Assembly: GCA_011947345.1 (NCBI GenBank)
Contig: JAAVTG010000751.1
Location: 1 to 27,962, forward strand
Direction: 5' to 3'
From: Phytophthora quininea
Lineage: Eukaryota; Oomycota; Peronosporomycetes; Peronosporales; Peronosporaceae
DNA length: 27,962 nucleotides
Position 1 is the first letter of the stretch; the number at the start of each line of letters is the position of its first letter. Position numbers and translations under genes: made by a program. The notes beneath the pieces are model-generated. The model worked only from the letters and a program-made list of their open reading frames with translations. It was not told where the DNA came from and searched no databases. Below are positions 10,087 to 19,381 of the stretch, one piece after another.

Positions 10087-10453
10087 CTACTCTCAGCTTG
10101 CACGCGAGCATATTTGACGAGGAAATGAGTGGTGGTTGACTGTTGAAGGCCTTTGTGGGATATCTGGACGTGCCATACAGGAGACCAACGGAGGTATTCA
10201 AGGCATCAGACGTACCTTACGGGTTGGAGCGCTTCCTAGCTTCGATCGGTAGCTCTCATCTCCGGGGTCGGTGCCTATTGCCTGGTTGTTTGGAATGGAG
10301 ACACCATCAGGTAAGGTTGGGAGGGCACCAATACGCTTCATCGGTGCAGATGCAACATGGAAGACGGACCAAGTTCGGTTCACGACAGTGGACGATGCTG
10401 ATGTAAGATCATTTTAAAACGCAAGCAAGTTTATAAAGCGAAACCTTAGACAT
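10087..10453. other. Intergenic stretch with a possible unrecognised gene remnant
   Basis: Unique sequence between the array and the SulP gene. On the plus strand a frame from about 10259 to TAA 10415-10417 (ATG 10295) gives a short peptide including IRFIGADATWKTDQV and FTTVDDADV. On the minus strand 10198-10383 is open for 61 codons. Both are too short to assign and neither matches a domain I know. A decayed gene or repeat fragment is possible. No AATAAA is seen for the SulP transcript ending here. Confidence 0.3.
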
Positions 10454-12559
10454 TTACACTTTGCTCTGCACCGAGAGTCTGGACATGGACGATGGAGAGG
10501 TGTTGCCCGAAGGCGGCAAGTCCCGCAGCATGCGAACAGCGTCTTCCACCGAGATGCTGGGGTCGTGGGCCAGGATGCGCTTGATGATGTTGGTCGCTGC
10601 GATGATATCGTGCAGCCGAGACTTGGCGTTGGAAATCGCAAAGCGGATCTTGCGCACCGCCAGCTTCTCCTGCGTGTCCGACAGCACTTGGATCGTAGTG
10701 GCGTCCAAGTCGTTCATGTTCCGCATGTCGAGCACCACACCGCGGGTGGTGATTCCAAGTGCATCGAGTCGAACCATCTCCCGCTCGATGAACTGAGCCA
10801 CGCGCTCGCAGTTGGCGAAGTACAGCGAGCTCTCCACACGAACGGCAATCACGTCACCCAAGTTGTGCGCCTCCGAGAAGAGCTCGCGGTCGACGAGGCA
10901 GCCGTTGTCTAGCTCGCCCAGAATCACCACGGGCGAGGTCTTGGTCTTCCACATGAGCGCTAGCACAGAGCAGATAATGGACGCGATCAGGCCGTCGAGC
11001 ACACCCAAGCCCAGGGTCAAGATGAAGGACGCGACCCAGACGACGAACTCGTCGCGCTTGACTCGGTAGAGCCACTTGGCCTCCTTGAACTCCACCAAGG
11101 ACCAGCCAGCCACGATGATGATCGACGCCAACGTCGCACTGGGCAAGTAGTACATGGCACCCGTGAGCGTGTACAGCGCCAAGATGACGATCAACGTCGT
11201 GAAGATCGAGGCCAGTTGGGTGTGCGCGTTCAGCAGGTTGACAGCAGTTCGGGACATACCGCCCGTGGGGGCATGGCCTGGAAGAAACCAGCGACAACAC
11301 TCGCCATGCCGAGGCCCGTCAGTTCCTGGCTCGTATTGATGTCTTCGCCTCTCTGGATAGCCAGACGCTTGGCCATAGCGATACTGGACAAGAACACGAC
11401 CACCACCACCTCCACTGAGTTGTACAAGATTGTTCCGAAGCGGTCACCGGCGATGAGACCGTCGTCGAAACCATACCAGGGTACCTTCGGGTCGGGGAAT
11501 CCGCTCGGGATTGTACCGGTCAGCTTCAAATGCTTCGAACCGAGCACCCAACCGATAATGCCGCCGACAATGCAGACCACCAACGGACCTAGATCGCAGA
11601 CTGTGCGCACCAAGAAGATGGCGATGAGTTGAGCTTGAGACTTTTGGGGGCCTCGATCGGCTTGTCCACTGCCTCCTCCGGGGCGATTTGGTCGCCGCGA
11701 CGTTGACGGGCCGAGTTCATACTCACGTACTGCTGGTCCGTTAGCGAGAAGCCGTGGCTGTGGGAGACCTCAGCATTGTTCTGGACCGGGGTCAGGATCT
11801 CCACTTCCTCCGGCTTTTGCGGCTCGTCCTTTGCCGTCTTCTCGCTCTCAAAGAGCTGCATCAGCACTGGAGAAGGGAAGTACTTCTTCTTAAAGATCTT
11901 GACGGCGAACAAGTACACGATCGAGATGGCAGCGACTGCGAACGCCGTGAGGTTGGTCTCGCCAATGTGGTTAAAAATCTGGTACACCGTCTGCGGTGGG
12001 TAGTCCTGCGAGTCAAATTTGATGCCTAAAGCGTTCTGGAACTGCGATAACATGATCAAGAGGCCGCCGGCCGACACGAAGCCGCCCATGACCGGCCGCG
12101 AGAAGAAGTCGGCGAGCTGGCTCAAGTTGAGAATGCGCACGATCAGCAGGATGCAGCCGCTCATGAAGGCCATGAAGACGCCCGTGGCGACGCGCTCGTC
12201 CTGGTCGTCGATATTGTCCAGGATGGTGCCGACCAAAAGCGACACCTCGGAGCCGCTCGACACGGACAGCACCGTGCTGGAGCCGAAGATGGCATAAACC
12301 AGCGGGGCCGTGGCCGCCGTATACAATCCGTGGTGGGCCGGCACGTTCATGATCTTGGACAGCGACACCTCCTGCGGGATGAGCATCATGGCGACGGTGA
12401 TGCCGGCCACGATGTCGAACTTGAGGTCCTTGGCCACGTTGTAGTGCGGCAGCCAGCGGAAGATCGGCGCGTAGTGCTGCACCTTTGGCGCCATGTTGGC
12501 TTGGGCAGCGCGAAGCGGTCGTCGACCGGGTGGCCCATCAGCCGGTTGATGCACGACAT
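10454..12559 (-). CDS. SulP-family anion permease with STAS domain, three frame breaks
   Basis: SulP/SLC26 proteins move sulfate, bicarbonate or other anions across membranes. The N-terminal part reads FRWLPHYN and DIVAGITVAMMLIPQEVS, a classic SulP entry motif, followed by many membrane segments. The middle has the signature GFFQAMP then GGMSRTAVN. The C-terminal STAS domain contains VVLDMRNMNDLDATTIQVL. Three frames must be joined: breaks near 12502 (AAGCC), 11641-11652 (T4/G5 run) and 11265-11272 (C5 run on the coding strand). Each acts as a loss of one base. Counting those bases the gene would have about 702 residues, close to the 699 of the intact SulP gene at 15442. The start at 12559 (MSCINRLMGH) lies just after a promoter-like motif; a shorter start is ATG 12494 (MAPKVQHY). 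Introns do not explain the breaks, because the second falls inside a conserved motif. It is either a young pseudogene or a consensus-error case. Confidence 0.8.
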
Positions 12560-12582
12560 GCTGAAGGCTGCGTCGGGCCCGG

Positions 12583-12601
12583 GCAAAAGCGAGAATGAGC
12601 C
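12583..12601 (-). promoter_or_regulatory. Oomycete INR-like core promoter of the SulP gene
   Basis: On the minus strand the sequence is GGCTCATTCTCGCTTTTGC. TCATTCT fits the oomycete initiator consensus YCAYTYY, and the following GCTTTTGC is a partial fit (6 of 8) to the FPR element MAWTTTNC. It lies 24-42 bp upstream of ATG 12559, the usual place in genes with short leaders, and supports that start over the downstream ATG. Confidence 0.5.
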
Positions 12602-13246
12602 GGTCGTGCTTTCGCTAGCCGCCTCGAGCCTCAGGAACGACTAAGCATGTTGTGTGACACGCAACGCACGAGGGATCCAGGGCAGTCTCAGTCCAATGGT
12701 GGCGGTGGATCAAAGCTACTCGACACGGTGGGATGGCATTGCTGATCGCCTGCCGGTCGAGGCAGGAGGCAGGAGGCAGGAACGCATGGAGCCGAGGGGC
12801 AATTCATGTGAGTCAGTCCGGAGCGCTCGCTACGCCGTGCAGTTCGTTCTCGAAGTTGCCTTTGTCAACGGACCGTCTCAACTGCAAAAATGGTCATTTC
12901 AACGCCGGAACGCCGCGAAAACCTTGTCGACGGTGCTGCGTGCTGCGATTGGCATGTCGAGGCCACGTGGGGCGCTGGTCACGCGTGGTTGGGTGTTGCT
13001 GCAGAGGACAACTTTGCGGAGCCCGCGAAAGGAGCCAATTTGGTAGAGGTCAGCGCTTGCGAGGCGGGCCAAGTGTCTTGTCAATGCTGCTCCGCTCAAC
13101 GACCGTGTTGGTTGCTTTCGCTTCTCCTCGCGGGATTAGAAAGATGGCCATGCACGGCTCCTGTAGCATCGACGGGACTCAAACAATCGAGCAATGTGTG
13201 CGCTTCATGTCATGTCTGATATGATCGACGCTGGGGGCAAAAGTAT
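12602..13246. other. Intergenic stretch upstream of the SulP gene, no gene seen
   Basis: Several overlapping plus-strand frames are open here (for example 12654-13046 and 12733-13224), but none has a recognisable domain, and their codon composition looks like random GC-rich sequence. A short minisatellite of about three GGCAGGA units lies at 12761-12781. Confidence 0.4.
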
Positions 13247-13993
13247 TTAGGCTGCGTACTGCCATTCCGCTGCAATGATCCGACGGATTGTCCGTTCCGC
13301 TGTTTTGTTTGCAGTGCACGATTTCACTGCTCACCGATCCGTCAGTTTGAACCGCCAAATGTAGTCAAGACCGAGAGCATCAAAAGCAAACGTGTATGCA
13401 GTTGTAGAGGGGACAACTTGCCTTGCTGAACTACAACGTTTTCTACTGGAAATCCGTGTTGCCCGCCAAAAACTCCTGGACAAAGTAGAATCTACACTCG
13501 TCGTCCATGCCGCAGTACATCGTTGCGGTGTTCGGGTTCGTGGCCAGCAGTTGAATAAACCGGAAACGTGCAGCCACCTCAATCGTGCTCGCTAGCTGGT
13601 CCTTGAACTATTTAATCGCAACGTCAGAACGCGAGTTTGCAGGTACGATCACCCTCTGTGCGCTGCACTAGTGTCCGCAAGCGATATGTGGCGAAGCTAC
13701 CTTGTAGTATTCGTAGCTGGTAGAGATGGCGAGGTTGTTGTCTAACAGCATTCGTTCATGAAACAAAAGCTCGCGTTGGAAAATTTGTGATTAAAAGGCA
13801 GCTCGCGCTCAATCCGCTGGATCAATCCGCTATCTGCCGGAATTTGGGAGGATTGAATCCGCTGGAATATGGCCATTTATCCGCTCGAATTGTATGCAGT
13901 ACGCGCCAGCGGATCGGCCGTTCCGCTGGAAAGAAAAATCCGCCGGAATTGGCCCCATTCCGCTGGAATTTGGCACTGCAGTACGCACCCTTA
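13247..13993. mobile_element. PIF/Harbinger-like non-autonomous element with TTA duplications
   Basis: The element spans 13250-13990 (741 bp). Its left end reads GGCTGCGTACTGC; its right end, read on the other strand, reads GGGTGCGTACTGC: 13-bp terminal inverted repeats with one mismatch. Both sides are flanked by TTA (13247-13249 and 13991-13993), the duplication typical of PIF/Harbinger elements, whose ends usually begin with GG. The right subterminal part (13808-13975) holds many copies of a near-palindrome related to ATTCCGCTGGAAT, and the left end carries two more; such repeats often bind transposase. No full transposase frame is present, so the element depends on a helper or is dead. 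Its right end is only 38 bp from the stop codon of the MscL gene, so it probably lies in or next to that gene's 3' untranslated region. Confidence 0.6.
13443..13751 (-). CDS. Possible two-exon coding remnant inside the Harbinger-like element
   Basis: On the minus strand, exon 1 (13751 down to 13701) encodes MLLDNNLAISTSYEYYK. A GT at 13700 and an AG at 13608 bound a 93-nt intron with a CTGAC branch site just before the acceptor. Exon 2 (13607 to 13443) continues in frame with STIEVAARFRFIQLL, then CGMDDECRFYFVQEF, and stops at TAG. The total is 71 residues with credible protein composition. Downstream, another frame (stop near 13331) contains TTAYTFAFDALGLDYIWRF, which also looks like real coding sequence, so a frame break or further exon may follow. 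The frame upstream of ATG 13751 is open for only about a dozen codons. I do not recognise the family. It is best read as a fragment of a host or transposon gene carried by the element. Confidence 0.35.
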
Positions 13994-14028
13994 TTGACGA
14001 CAAAGAGTATCTTTCCGCTGCCTCTTTT

Positions 14029-14814
14029 TCAGCCGCCGCCGGCGGTGATCGTGCTGCTGATGTCGGAGCCGCAGTCCTTGCAGCGCGTGGCGGCCCCTTT
14101 CACAAACTCCTTGCAGTAGGGACACTGCTTCTTGACGCCCACCTTGAGCTTGAAGAAGAATTCCAAAGCTGGACGACAACAGACGCACCATTAGAACGAG
14201 CTAACCTCTAGTGACAGCAACACAGCAAATACTTTGCACTACCTTGCTTGACGGCAAAGAACAAGAAGAGCGCGTTAATGACAAAGTTCATGACGTTCTC
14301 TAGGAAGAGCCCGTAGTTCATGGTCACCGCGCCAGCGTCTCGAGCTGTAGCGACGGTATTTTATCAGTTAGATGGCGGCGACGAAGCATTCAATACAATA
14401 CAGAACGCGCACCTTCCTTCCACGTCTCCCACGTGGCGTCGGAGCATCCGGGGGTCTTCGATGGGCAACGCATGACCCAGTAGTGGTTGGCGATGCCTCG
14501 CGCTACTTGTCATGTAAGCAGATTAGCTGCGGCCAATGAGTTCCGTCGGTGCAATCGACTTTACCCGTGAACAAGCTGATGATCGGCGAGAGGATGTCGA
14601 CGACCAACGAGTTGAGGATAGCGGAGAAGGACGCGCCCAGGATGAGACCCACCGCCATGTTGAGCATGTTGCCCTGCTGGATAAAGTCCTGGAAGTCATG
14701 GAGAAGCGCCCTGGGCGTCACGAGGTCGAGGTTGGCGAGCTCCTGCACGCGTCCGAGCAGCGACGTGTTCTCGGGCGGCGGCGGCGGCGGCGCAGCGAAC
14801 GGATTCCACCCCAT
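14029..14814 (-). CDS. mscL: MscL-type large-conductance mechanosensitive channel, four exon blocks with one frame break
   Basis: MscL forms a homopentameric pore that opens under membrane tension and releases solutes during osmotic downshock. Exonic blocks on the minus strand: 14814-14413, 14344-14243, 14168-14029. Introns: 14412-14345 (68 nt) and 14242-14169 (74 nt), both GT-AG and in phase. After a Pro-rich start (APPPPPPEN), DFIQQGNMLNMAVGLILG and SFSAILNSLVVDILSP form the first membrane helix with its Gly/Ala face. A Cys-containing loop follows (VMRCPSKTPGCSDATW). The second helix lies in NYGLFLENVMNFVINALFLF. The C-terminus is a CPYC-x(10)-CKDC zinc ribbon. The first block breaks near 14503-14508 (AAGTAG, one base short), so the exons sum to 644 nt rather than the expected 645; otherwise the product would be 214 aa. 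A bacterial-type channel with introns and a zinc ribbon in a eukaryote points to old transfer followed by domestication. Confidence 0.85.
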
Positions 14815-15395
14815 GGCAGCAGAGACCTCGACACGGAGAATAGGAGAGAGTGCGGCGTCGTCACGGAGCGAGGCGGTGAACGGCAGAGAATATCATGCCT
14901 GCTGGCAAATGTTTCATGTCCGCAGCAGGGTTGACTGTGCGGCTAAGTGTGCCCTTCAAGCATCGAAAATGATAACGCTGCCGTGAGTGTGCCAAGGCTG
15001 GATGCGAAGGCCGATTCCAGGGATTCCGACCCGACAGGCGCGTCCAACACTCTTCGGGAATGCAGGATGACCACACCGAAGATGACTGCTGCCAACGGAA
15101 TCTCTCGCGATTCCCTCTGCAAGTGCTCATCGGGACCAGCTCGCCATGAGAAGCGATTTTGAAGCAAATTGACATTCTGCGCGACGCGAACGAATGGCGG
15201 ACGACCGTTTTCCGGCGATCGTCGAGTTGAAGCGGGTCAATGTCCCGCGCCGTGCATGAATTCCCATAATACAGTATCTGCGATCATAGTTTGTATGTAT
15301 TGAATACTAGTTTATGAGAGTAGATCGCACTATCTACTGGATTAAGGAGATTTCGTCCCAATTCAGTGTCGTTTAACCGTTCCCTGTGTGCAACA
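14815..15395. other. Divergent intergenic region between MscL and the second SulP gene
   Basis: MscL runs left and the SulP gene runs right, so this 0.6-kb interval should hold both promoters. A minus-strand frame at 14861-15175 is open but has no recognisable motif. The part nearest the SulP gene (15255-15360) is AT-rich. No INR/FPR motif was found for MscL. Confidence 0.4.
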
Positions 15396-15411
15396 TCAAT
15401 CTCCATTTTGC
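15396..15411 (+). promoter_or_regulatory. INR/FPR core promoter of the second SulP gene
   Basis: The sequence is TCAATCTCCATTTTGC. CATTTTGC (15404-15411) is a full match to the oomycete FPR consensus MAWTTTNC. TCAATCT just before it matches the initiator YCAYTYY at all but one position. The pair is arranged as in oomycete INR+FPR promoters and begins 46 bp before the ATG, implying a leader of roughly 45 nt. Confidence 0.55.
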
Positions 15412-15441
15412 AGTGCACAGATTTAACCGCTTCGCGTCACC

Positions 15442-17541
15442 ATGGTTGGCAGCCACGCTGGAGACCACCAGGCCGGCGACGTCGAGCACGGCCTCACGCC
15501 TCGCCTCAGCGGCGCGTCCTCCTGCTCCATCTACTTCCCCGGCACTCAGCAGGAAGACCACAAGGTGTCCTACACAGCGCTGGTCAGCGAAGGCAGCAAG
15601 TCCGTCAAGGACCATTTAAACGAGAGTGTTGGCCACGGTGTCCGTCGAATTGTACGTACTGTGCGCCGATATGCACGCGCGCCTCAGTTTTCGACCGCCG
15701 GAATGACCACCAAAGTCCAGCGGGACGTCAAGGACTCGACGCGTTTCTACTGGCAGAACCTGCTCATCTTTCAGAAGGAAATGCTCTGCGGCGTGGCGGC
15801 CATGCTGCTCATGATCCCTGAGACCGTGGCCTTCAGCTACGCCGCCAATCTGGACCCCATCAACGGTCTCTACGCCACTGGTTTCCTCGGCCTCGCAGTG
15901 AGTCTCTTTGGAGGCGTCCCAGCCACGGTCGCCGGTGCTGCAGGAGCTGTGGCCATGGTCATGCCTGCCATCACTAGCGGCACGGGGAGTCTGTCCTACT
16001 TAACCTATGAGGAGCGTCTGCAGCACTTGTTCGTGGCCGTCACCATTGCGGGCATACTGGAGCTGCTGTTTGGCGCGCTGGGCCTGTCGAAACTCTTCTC
16101 GATGATCCCTCGCACCGCGCACATTGGGTTCTTGAACGGCCTGGCGTTGATGATGTTTATCTCGCAGAAGACGACCATCGAAGTGTGCAAGAACGACACG
16201 ATGCGGTTCGGCGAGTGCGAGATCGCCGGTGACCTCAAGTGGATGAGTGCGTCGTCGCCGACGACGTGGGTCACGATCGCGCTGATCCTCGTGACGATGG
16301 CCATCATGCACTACTTCCCTAAAACGCCGTACGTCGGACATTTGGTCCCTCCCACGCTAGTTGCAGCGCTGGTCGGCGTTGGCTTTGAGTTTGGTATCAA
16401 CCGACCGCTGCTCGGCTACGACGTGCGTACTATCGGCGATACGTCTCCGTTAAACGGTGGCTTGCCTACGTTTGCCATCCCGAAGTTTGGCGACGTGCAG
16501 GACTGGGGCGTTGTGCTGTCCACGGCTGCGAGTATTATGGCTGTAGGGCTCTTTGAATCGCTCATGACGTTGCAATCTGTCGTCGACTTGAAAAAGGAGC
16601 AGCTTTCTCAGACAGCTACGAAGAAGGAGTGCATCGCACAGGGCATTGGCAACATTTTGTGCGGATTCTTCTCTGGCATGGGAGGCTGCTCCATGATCGC
16701 TCAGTCCAACGGAAACATCTTGAATGGCGCGCGTCACCGACTGTCGTCGTTCATGGGAGGCCTTTGCACGTTCTTAGTGGTGTTCTTCGCTAGCTCGGTG
16801 ATCGAGAAGGTCCCGGTGGCGTGCCTCACGGGCATCCTCTTCGTGATCGTCATCCACACCTTCTACTGGCCGTCGCTCAAGCTTATCTTCGTGGTGAAGA
16901 TCACGGACGCGATCACGATCGTTCTCGTGACGGCCCTCGCTGCAGCCACCAACCTCGCCATTGCCGTCATCGTTGGCGTCATTTGGCAAGCGCTTGTGAA
17001 CGGCTGGCAGAGTGGCCACTTGCTCACGTTCCGCACCAAAAACGAGGTCGTCCCCGTAGTGGACCACGGCGATCGCGCAGCCACTACCGATCTCCTAACA
17101 AACCACGAAGAAGCTAAGGTTTACTACGTCAAGGGCCAACTGCTCTTCTCGTCCGTCGCTTCCTTCCGCGAGTTCTTTGACGTCGTTCACGACCCTCAAG
17201 TTGTTATCTTGGATCTGCGCGACTGTGTATTTGCCGATTTCTCGGCTGCTGCTGCGTTGCACGAAGCTGTCGTGCGCTACCGCGACGTCGGCAAAACACT
17301 TGTTGCAAGGAACCTGGGACCGCAGTCGCTCGATATGCTGCATCACGACTTTGGTTGGGAAGCTGTCGACCACATTCAAGTGGCCACTCCGGCTACTATG
17401 ATGAACGGCGACGACCCTATCAAGCAAACCAAAGAGCGCGTGACCAGTTACTCTCACGCCTCGCAGGGATCCCTGCACCAACTGAACATCCCGTCACCGT
17501 GCGAACTCTCAGCACCGTACCGCTCTGCTCCTGGACCGTAA
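15442..17541 (+). CDS. SulP-family anion permease with STAS domain, intact, 699 aa
   Basis: A polytopic plasma- or endomembrane anion transporter. Residues 1-105 are a cytosolic N-terminus. Membrane segments run from about 110 to 530, starting with EMLCGVAAMLLMIPETVAFS and DPINGLYATGFLGLAVSLFG. The conserved MGGCSMIAQSNGNI with a following GARHRLSS lies near 413-435. The STAS domain spans about 555-650 with VVILDLRDCVFADFSAAAAL. The sequence resembles the bacterial-type branch of SulP (the group that includes BicA bicarbonate carriers) more than its neighbour at 10454 does, so bicarbonate is as likely a substrate as sulfate; this is inference. The gene is a single uninterrupted exon, in contrast to the broken neighbour. 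The start is supported by the INR/FPR motif and by the lack of a better upstream ATG. Confidence 0.92.
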   Translation: MVGSHAGDHQAGDVEHGLTPRLSGASSCSIYFPGTQQEDHKVSYTALVSEGSKSVKDHLNESVGHGVRRIVRTVRRYARAPQFSTAGMTTKVQRDVKDSTRFYWQNLLIFQKEMLCGVAAMLLMIPETVAFSYAANLDPINGLYATGFLGLAVSLFGGVPATVAGAAGAVAMVMPAITSGTGSLSYLTYEERLQHLFVAVTIAGILELLFGALGLSKLFSMIPRTAHIGFLNGLALMMFISQKTTIEVCKNDTMRFGECEIAGDLKWMSASSPTTWVTIALILVTMAIMHYFPKTPYVGHLVPPTLVAALVGVGFEFGINRPLLGYDVRTIGDTSPLNGGLPTFAIPKFGDVQDWGVVLSTAASIMAVGLFESLMTLQSVVDLKKEQLSQTATKKECIAQGIGNILCGFFSGMGGCSMIAQSNGNILNGARHRLSSFMGGLCTFLVVFFASSVIEKVPVACLTGILFVIVIHTFYWPSLKLIFVVKITDAITIVLVTALAAATNLAIAVIVGVIWQALVNGWQSGHLLTFRTKNEVVPVVDHGDRAATTDLLTNHEEAKVYYVKGQLLFSSVASFREFFDVVHDPQVVILDLRDCVFADFSAAAALHEAVVRYRDVGKTLVARNLGPQSLDMLHHDFGWEAVDHIQVATPATMMNGDDPIKQTKERVTSYSHASQGSLHQLNIPSPCELSAPYRSAPGP

Positions 17542-17823
17542 AGTCTTTATAATATTGAGAGGTGAAGTCGACGCGTGAGAGTATCAAGCTCTCGTCTCCA
17601 AACCAAGATTGCTGGATATCGAAGCCGAAAAGCTCCAACCGAGCTTAATGATCTTTCGATGGCATGGATTGCTCGGCCCAAAGCGCGCTCAATCAGCTCG
17701 AAAATTCGGGCTAGCATATCCTGTAGGTGATATGGACAGCTTCGACAAAATATACACACCTCGCACTTCTCGTACCTGTTGTTTTGAAAAGGATTCCGTT
17801 AGTGAAGTGTACCAATGAAGACT

Positions 17824-19272
17824 CTACATGGCAAGCAGCACGTCGCAGATTCTCTTGCGCAAATACCGTTTGGCTTTCTTGCAACTCCAGCCCGAGGAAG
17901 CAGTCCGAAGCGCCTCCTTCAGGTTGTCGATCGGCCAGTGCCCCGCTCGCTTATCGTCTCCAGAACCCACTTCTTCTCATACCGAGCCGCACTCACAAAG
18001 GCTTGCTGCTGCTTCACTTCGTGCGGAATCGACTCCTCAAGAGATAAGAAGTCGAGAACGCCGCGATTGTTGCCTTCAGCAACAGTGTGAAATGCATGTA
18101 AGAGTGCTGCTTGGGACATATCGTACTCAACGAAATATTTCTTCGCCAGATTGATATCGCCCTGTTCAGCGAGCGTGCTCGCAGAAATCAACTCGGTGTC
18201 CAGTAAGAACTTTACGAGTTCAAGTTCGTTGCACCTGCAAGCTTTAACAAACCGTCGCACACCACCTCGGGGTCATTATGCCCTTGTTCATAGAGGAATT
18301 TGACTGCATCCACATGTCGAAAAACGACCATGTCCAGGAACAATTTATCTCGTCCATCGCGTTTCGGATACAGCTCACTGATCCTTGCAACTAGTGAAAG
18401 CTTTTTCATTTCCAGCGCTTTCACGAACGCATCGCGCAAATCATACCTAAAAGCTTTCCTGTTAACGATAAAATCCACGATGTCGTCGTGTTCTGCTGTG
18501 AGCGCGCGAGTAAGCGCATCCGGCTTTCCTCCGTACGTCCGTGAGTAATTTCCTTCAACTGCTTGCTCCACCAGAAACTTGACAATGGCAAGGTGTCCTT
18601 CCGTCGCTACCTCACTCAGAGCCTCACGCCATCCCTCGTACTTGTTGTAGTCTTCATTGACATCATCAGCACTCATAATGACTGGCAGCACCACCTTCAC
18701 GACGTCAAGATGTCCGTTCTTAGCTGCTCCGACGATCGTACTCTTCAAGCCTAGTAATGCGTCACCTTTCATTCAATCAACGCTGCGCTCCTCCAGAGAG
18801 GCCAGGAGATGCTCTACTACTTTGACATGTCCACCGCATGCAGCAGCGACCGCCGCCTTCTTGGTGATCGTCCACATCCAGTAGCTCAAATCTCCTTCGT
18901 CGTCAGAATGATACGCATACTCCGTCAACACTTCCACAGCATTCAGGTGGCCGTGAGTGGCAGCAGCCAGCATCGCTGCTTCGGATTCTTCACAGTCGAA
19001 GCGAGCGATCCAGAGTCCTCGAGATCCACTGATCGTCTCCTACCGTGGCAGCTTCAACGAGAGCGTCTTCCCAGGTCATTGATAAGAAATCAATTTGTTT
19101 TAGTATGTGCGGTAGTGTCAGGATCTTGACGGGAAATTGGACGCCCCGAGTCGTTGGAAGGCATCTGTCGGAAGCGGTGGAGTCTCTTCTTGCGTTTCTG
19201 CTGTGCAGCACAGCCTGTGCGAGATCGCTTGACGCTGTCGGGATAGACGTCCTCCCGGCTGGAATGCTTCAT
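17824..19272 (-). pseudogene. Ankyrin-repeat protein gene, left copy, degraded
   Basis: Ankyrin repeats are protein-binding helices. Visible repeats contain AAATHGHLNAVEVL, AACGGHVKVVEHL, GAAKNGHLDVVKVVL and VATEGHLAIVKFLVEQ. The N-terminus (ATG 19272) is strongly basic, with KRSRTGCAAQQKRKKRL, a possible nuclear localisation signal. Breaks shared with the right copy: a frame change around 19000-19030 and an in-frame TGA at 18773-18775, just before the internal ATG 18772. Breaks private to this copy: one A lost in a run near 18249 and one C lost near 17941, which cut the C-terminal half into pieces ending at 18212 and 17919. It is therefore a pseudogene unless the private losses are consensus errors. 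It is transcribed away from its twin. Confidence 0.8.
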
Positions 19273-19357
19273 TTTCCAACACGATTTGAATTTGCGCGGG
19301 AAAATGAGCTCAACTTGATCGAGATGGTTGTATACTTAATCGAAAAAACTTCAACTT
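17824..19357 (-). repeat. Left arm of a 1534-bp inverted duplication
   Basis: This is the reverse complement of 24721-26254 with only scattered substitutions and single-base indels; both arms have the same net length. The outer boundary falls at the ankyrin gene's stop codon (CTA 17824-17826). The inner boundary falls about 85 bp upstream of its ATG, after TCAACTT 19351-19357, six bases before the MULE-like end. No target-site duplication was found outside the arms. Confidence 0.92.
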
Positions 19358-19381
19358 GACTTCAAAAGTGCTGCTGCAGCG

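Noticed and set aside
11589..11700. An intron instead of a frame break in the SulP gene
   Set aside because: Available GT-AG pairs give introns of about 30 nt or lack a branch site. The other break lies inside the conserved MP-GGMSRTA motif, so splicing cannot explain it.
12654..13224. Overlapping open frames upstream of the SulP gene
   Set aside because: No motif, several frames equally open, no promoter signal. Treated as intergenic.
17542..17823. Gene in the gap between the intact SulP gene and the left arm
   Set aside because: Only short overlapping frames without motifs. It is probably 3' untranslated and intergenic sequence.
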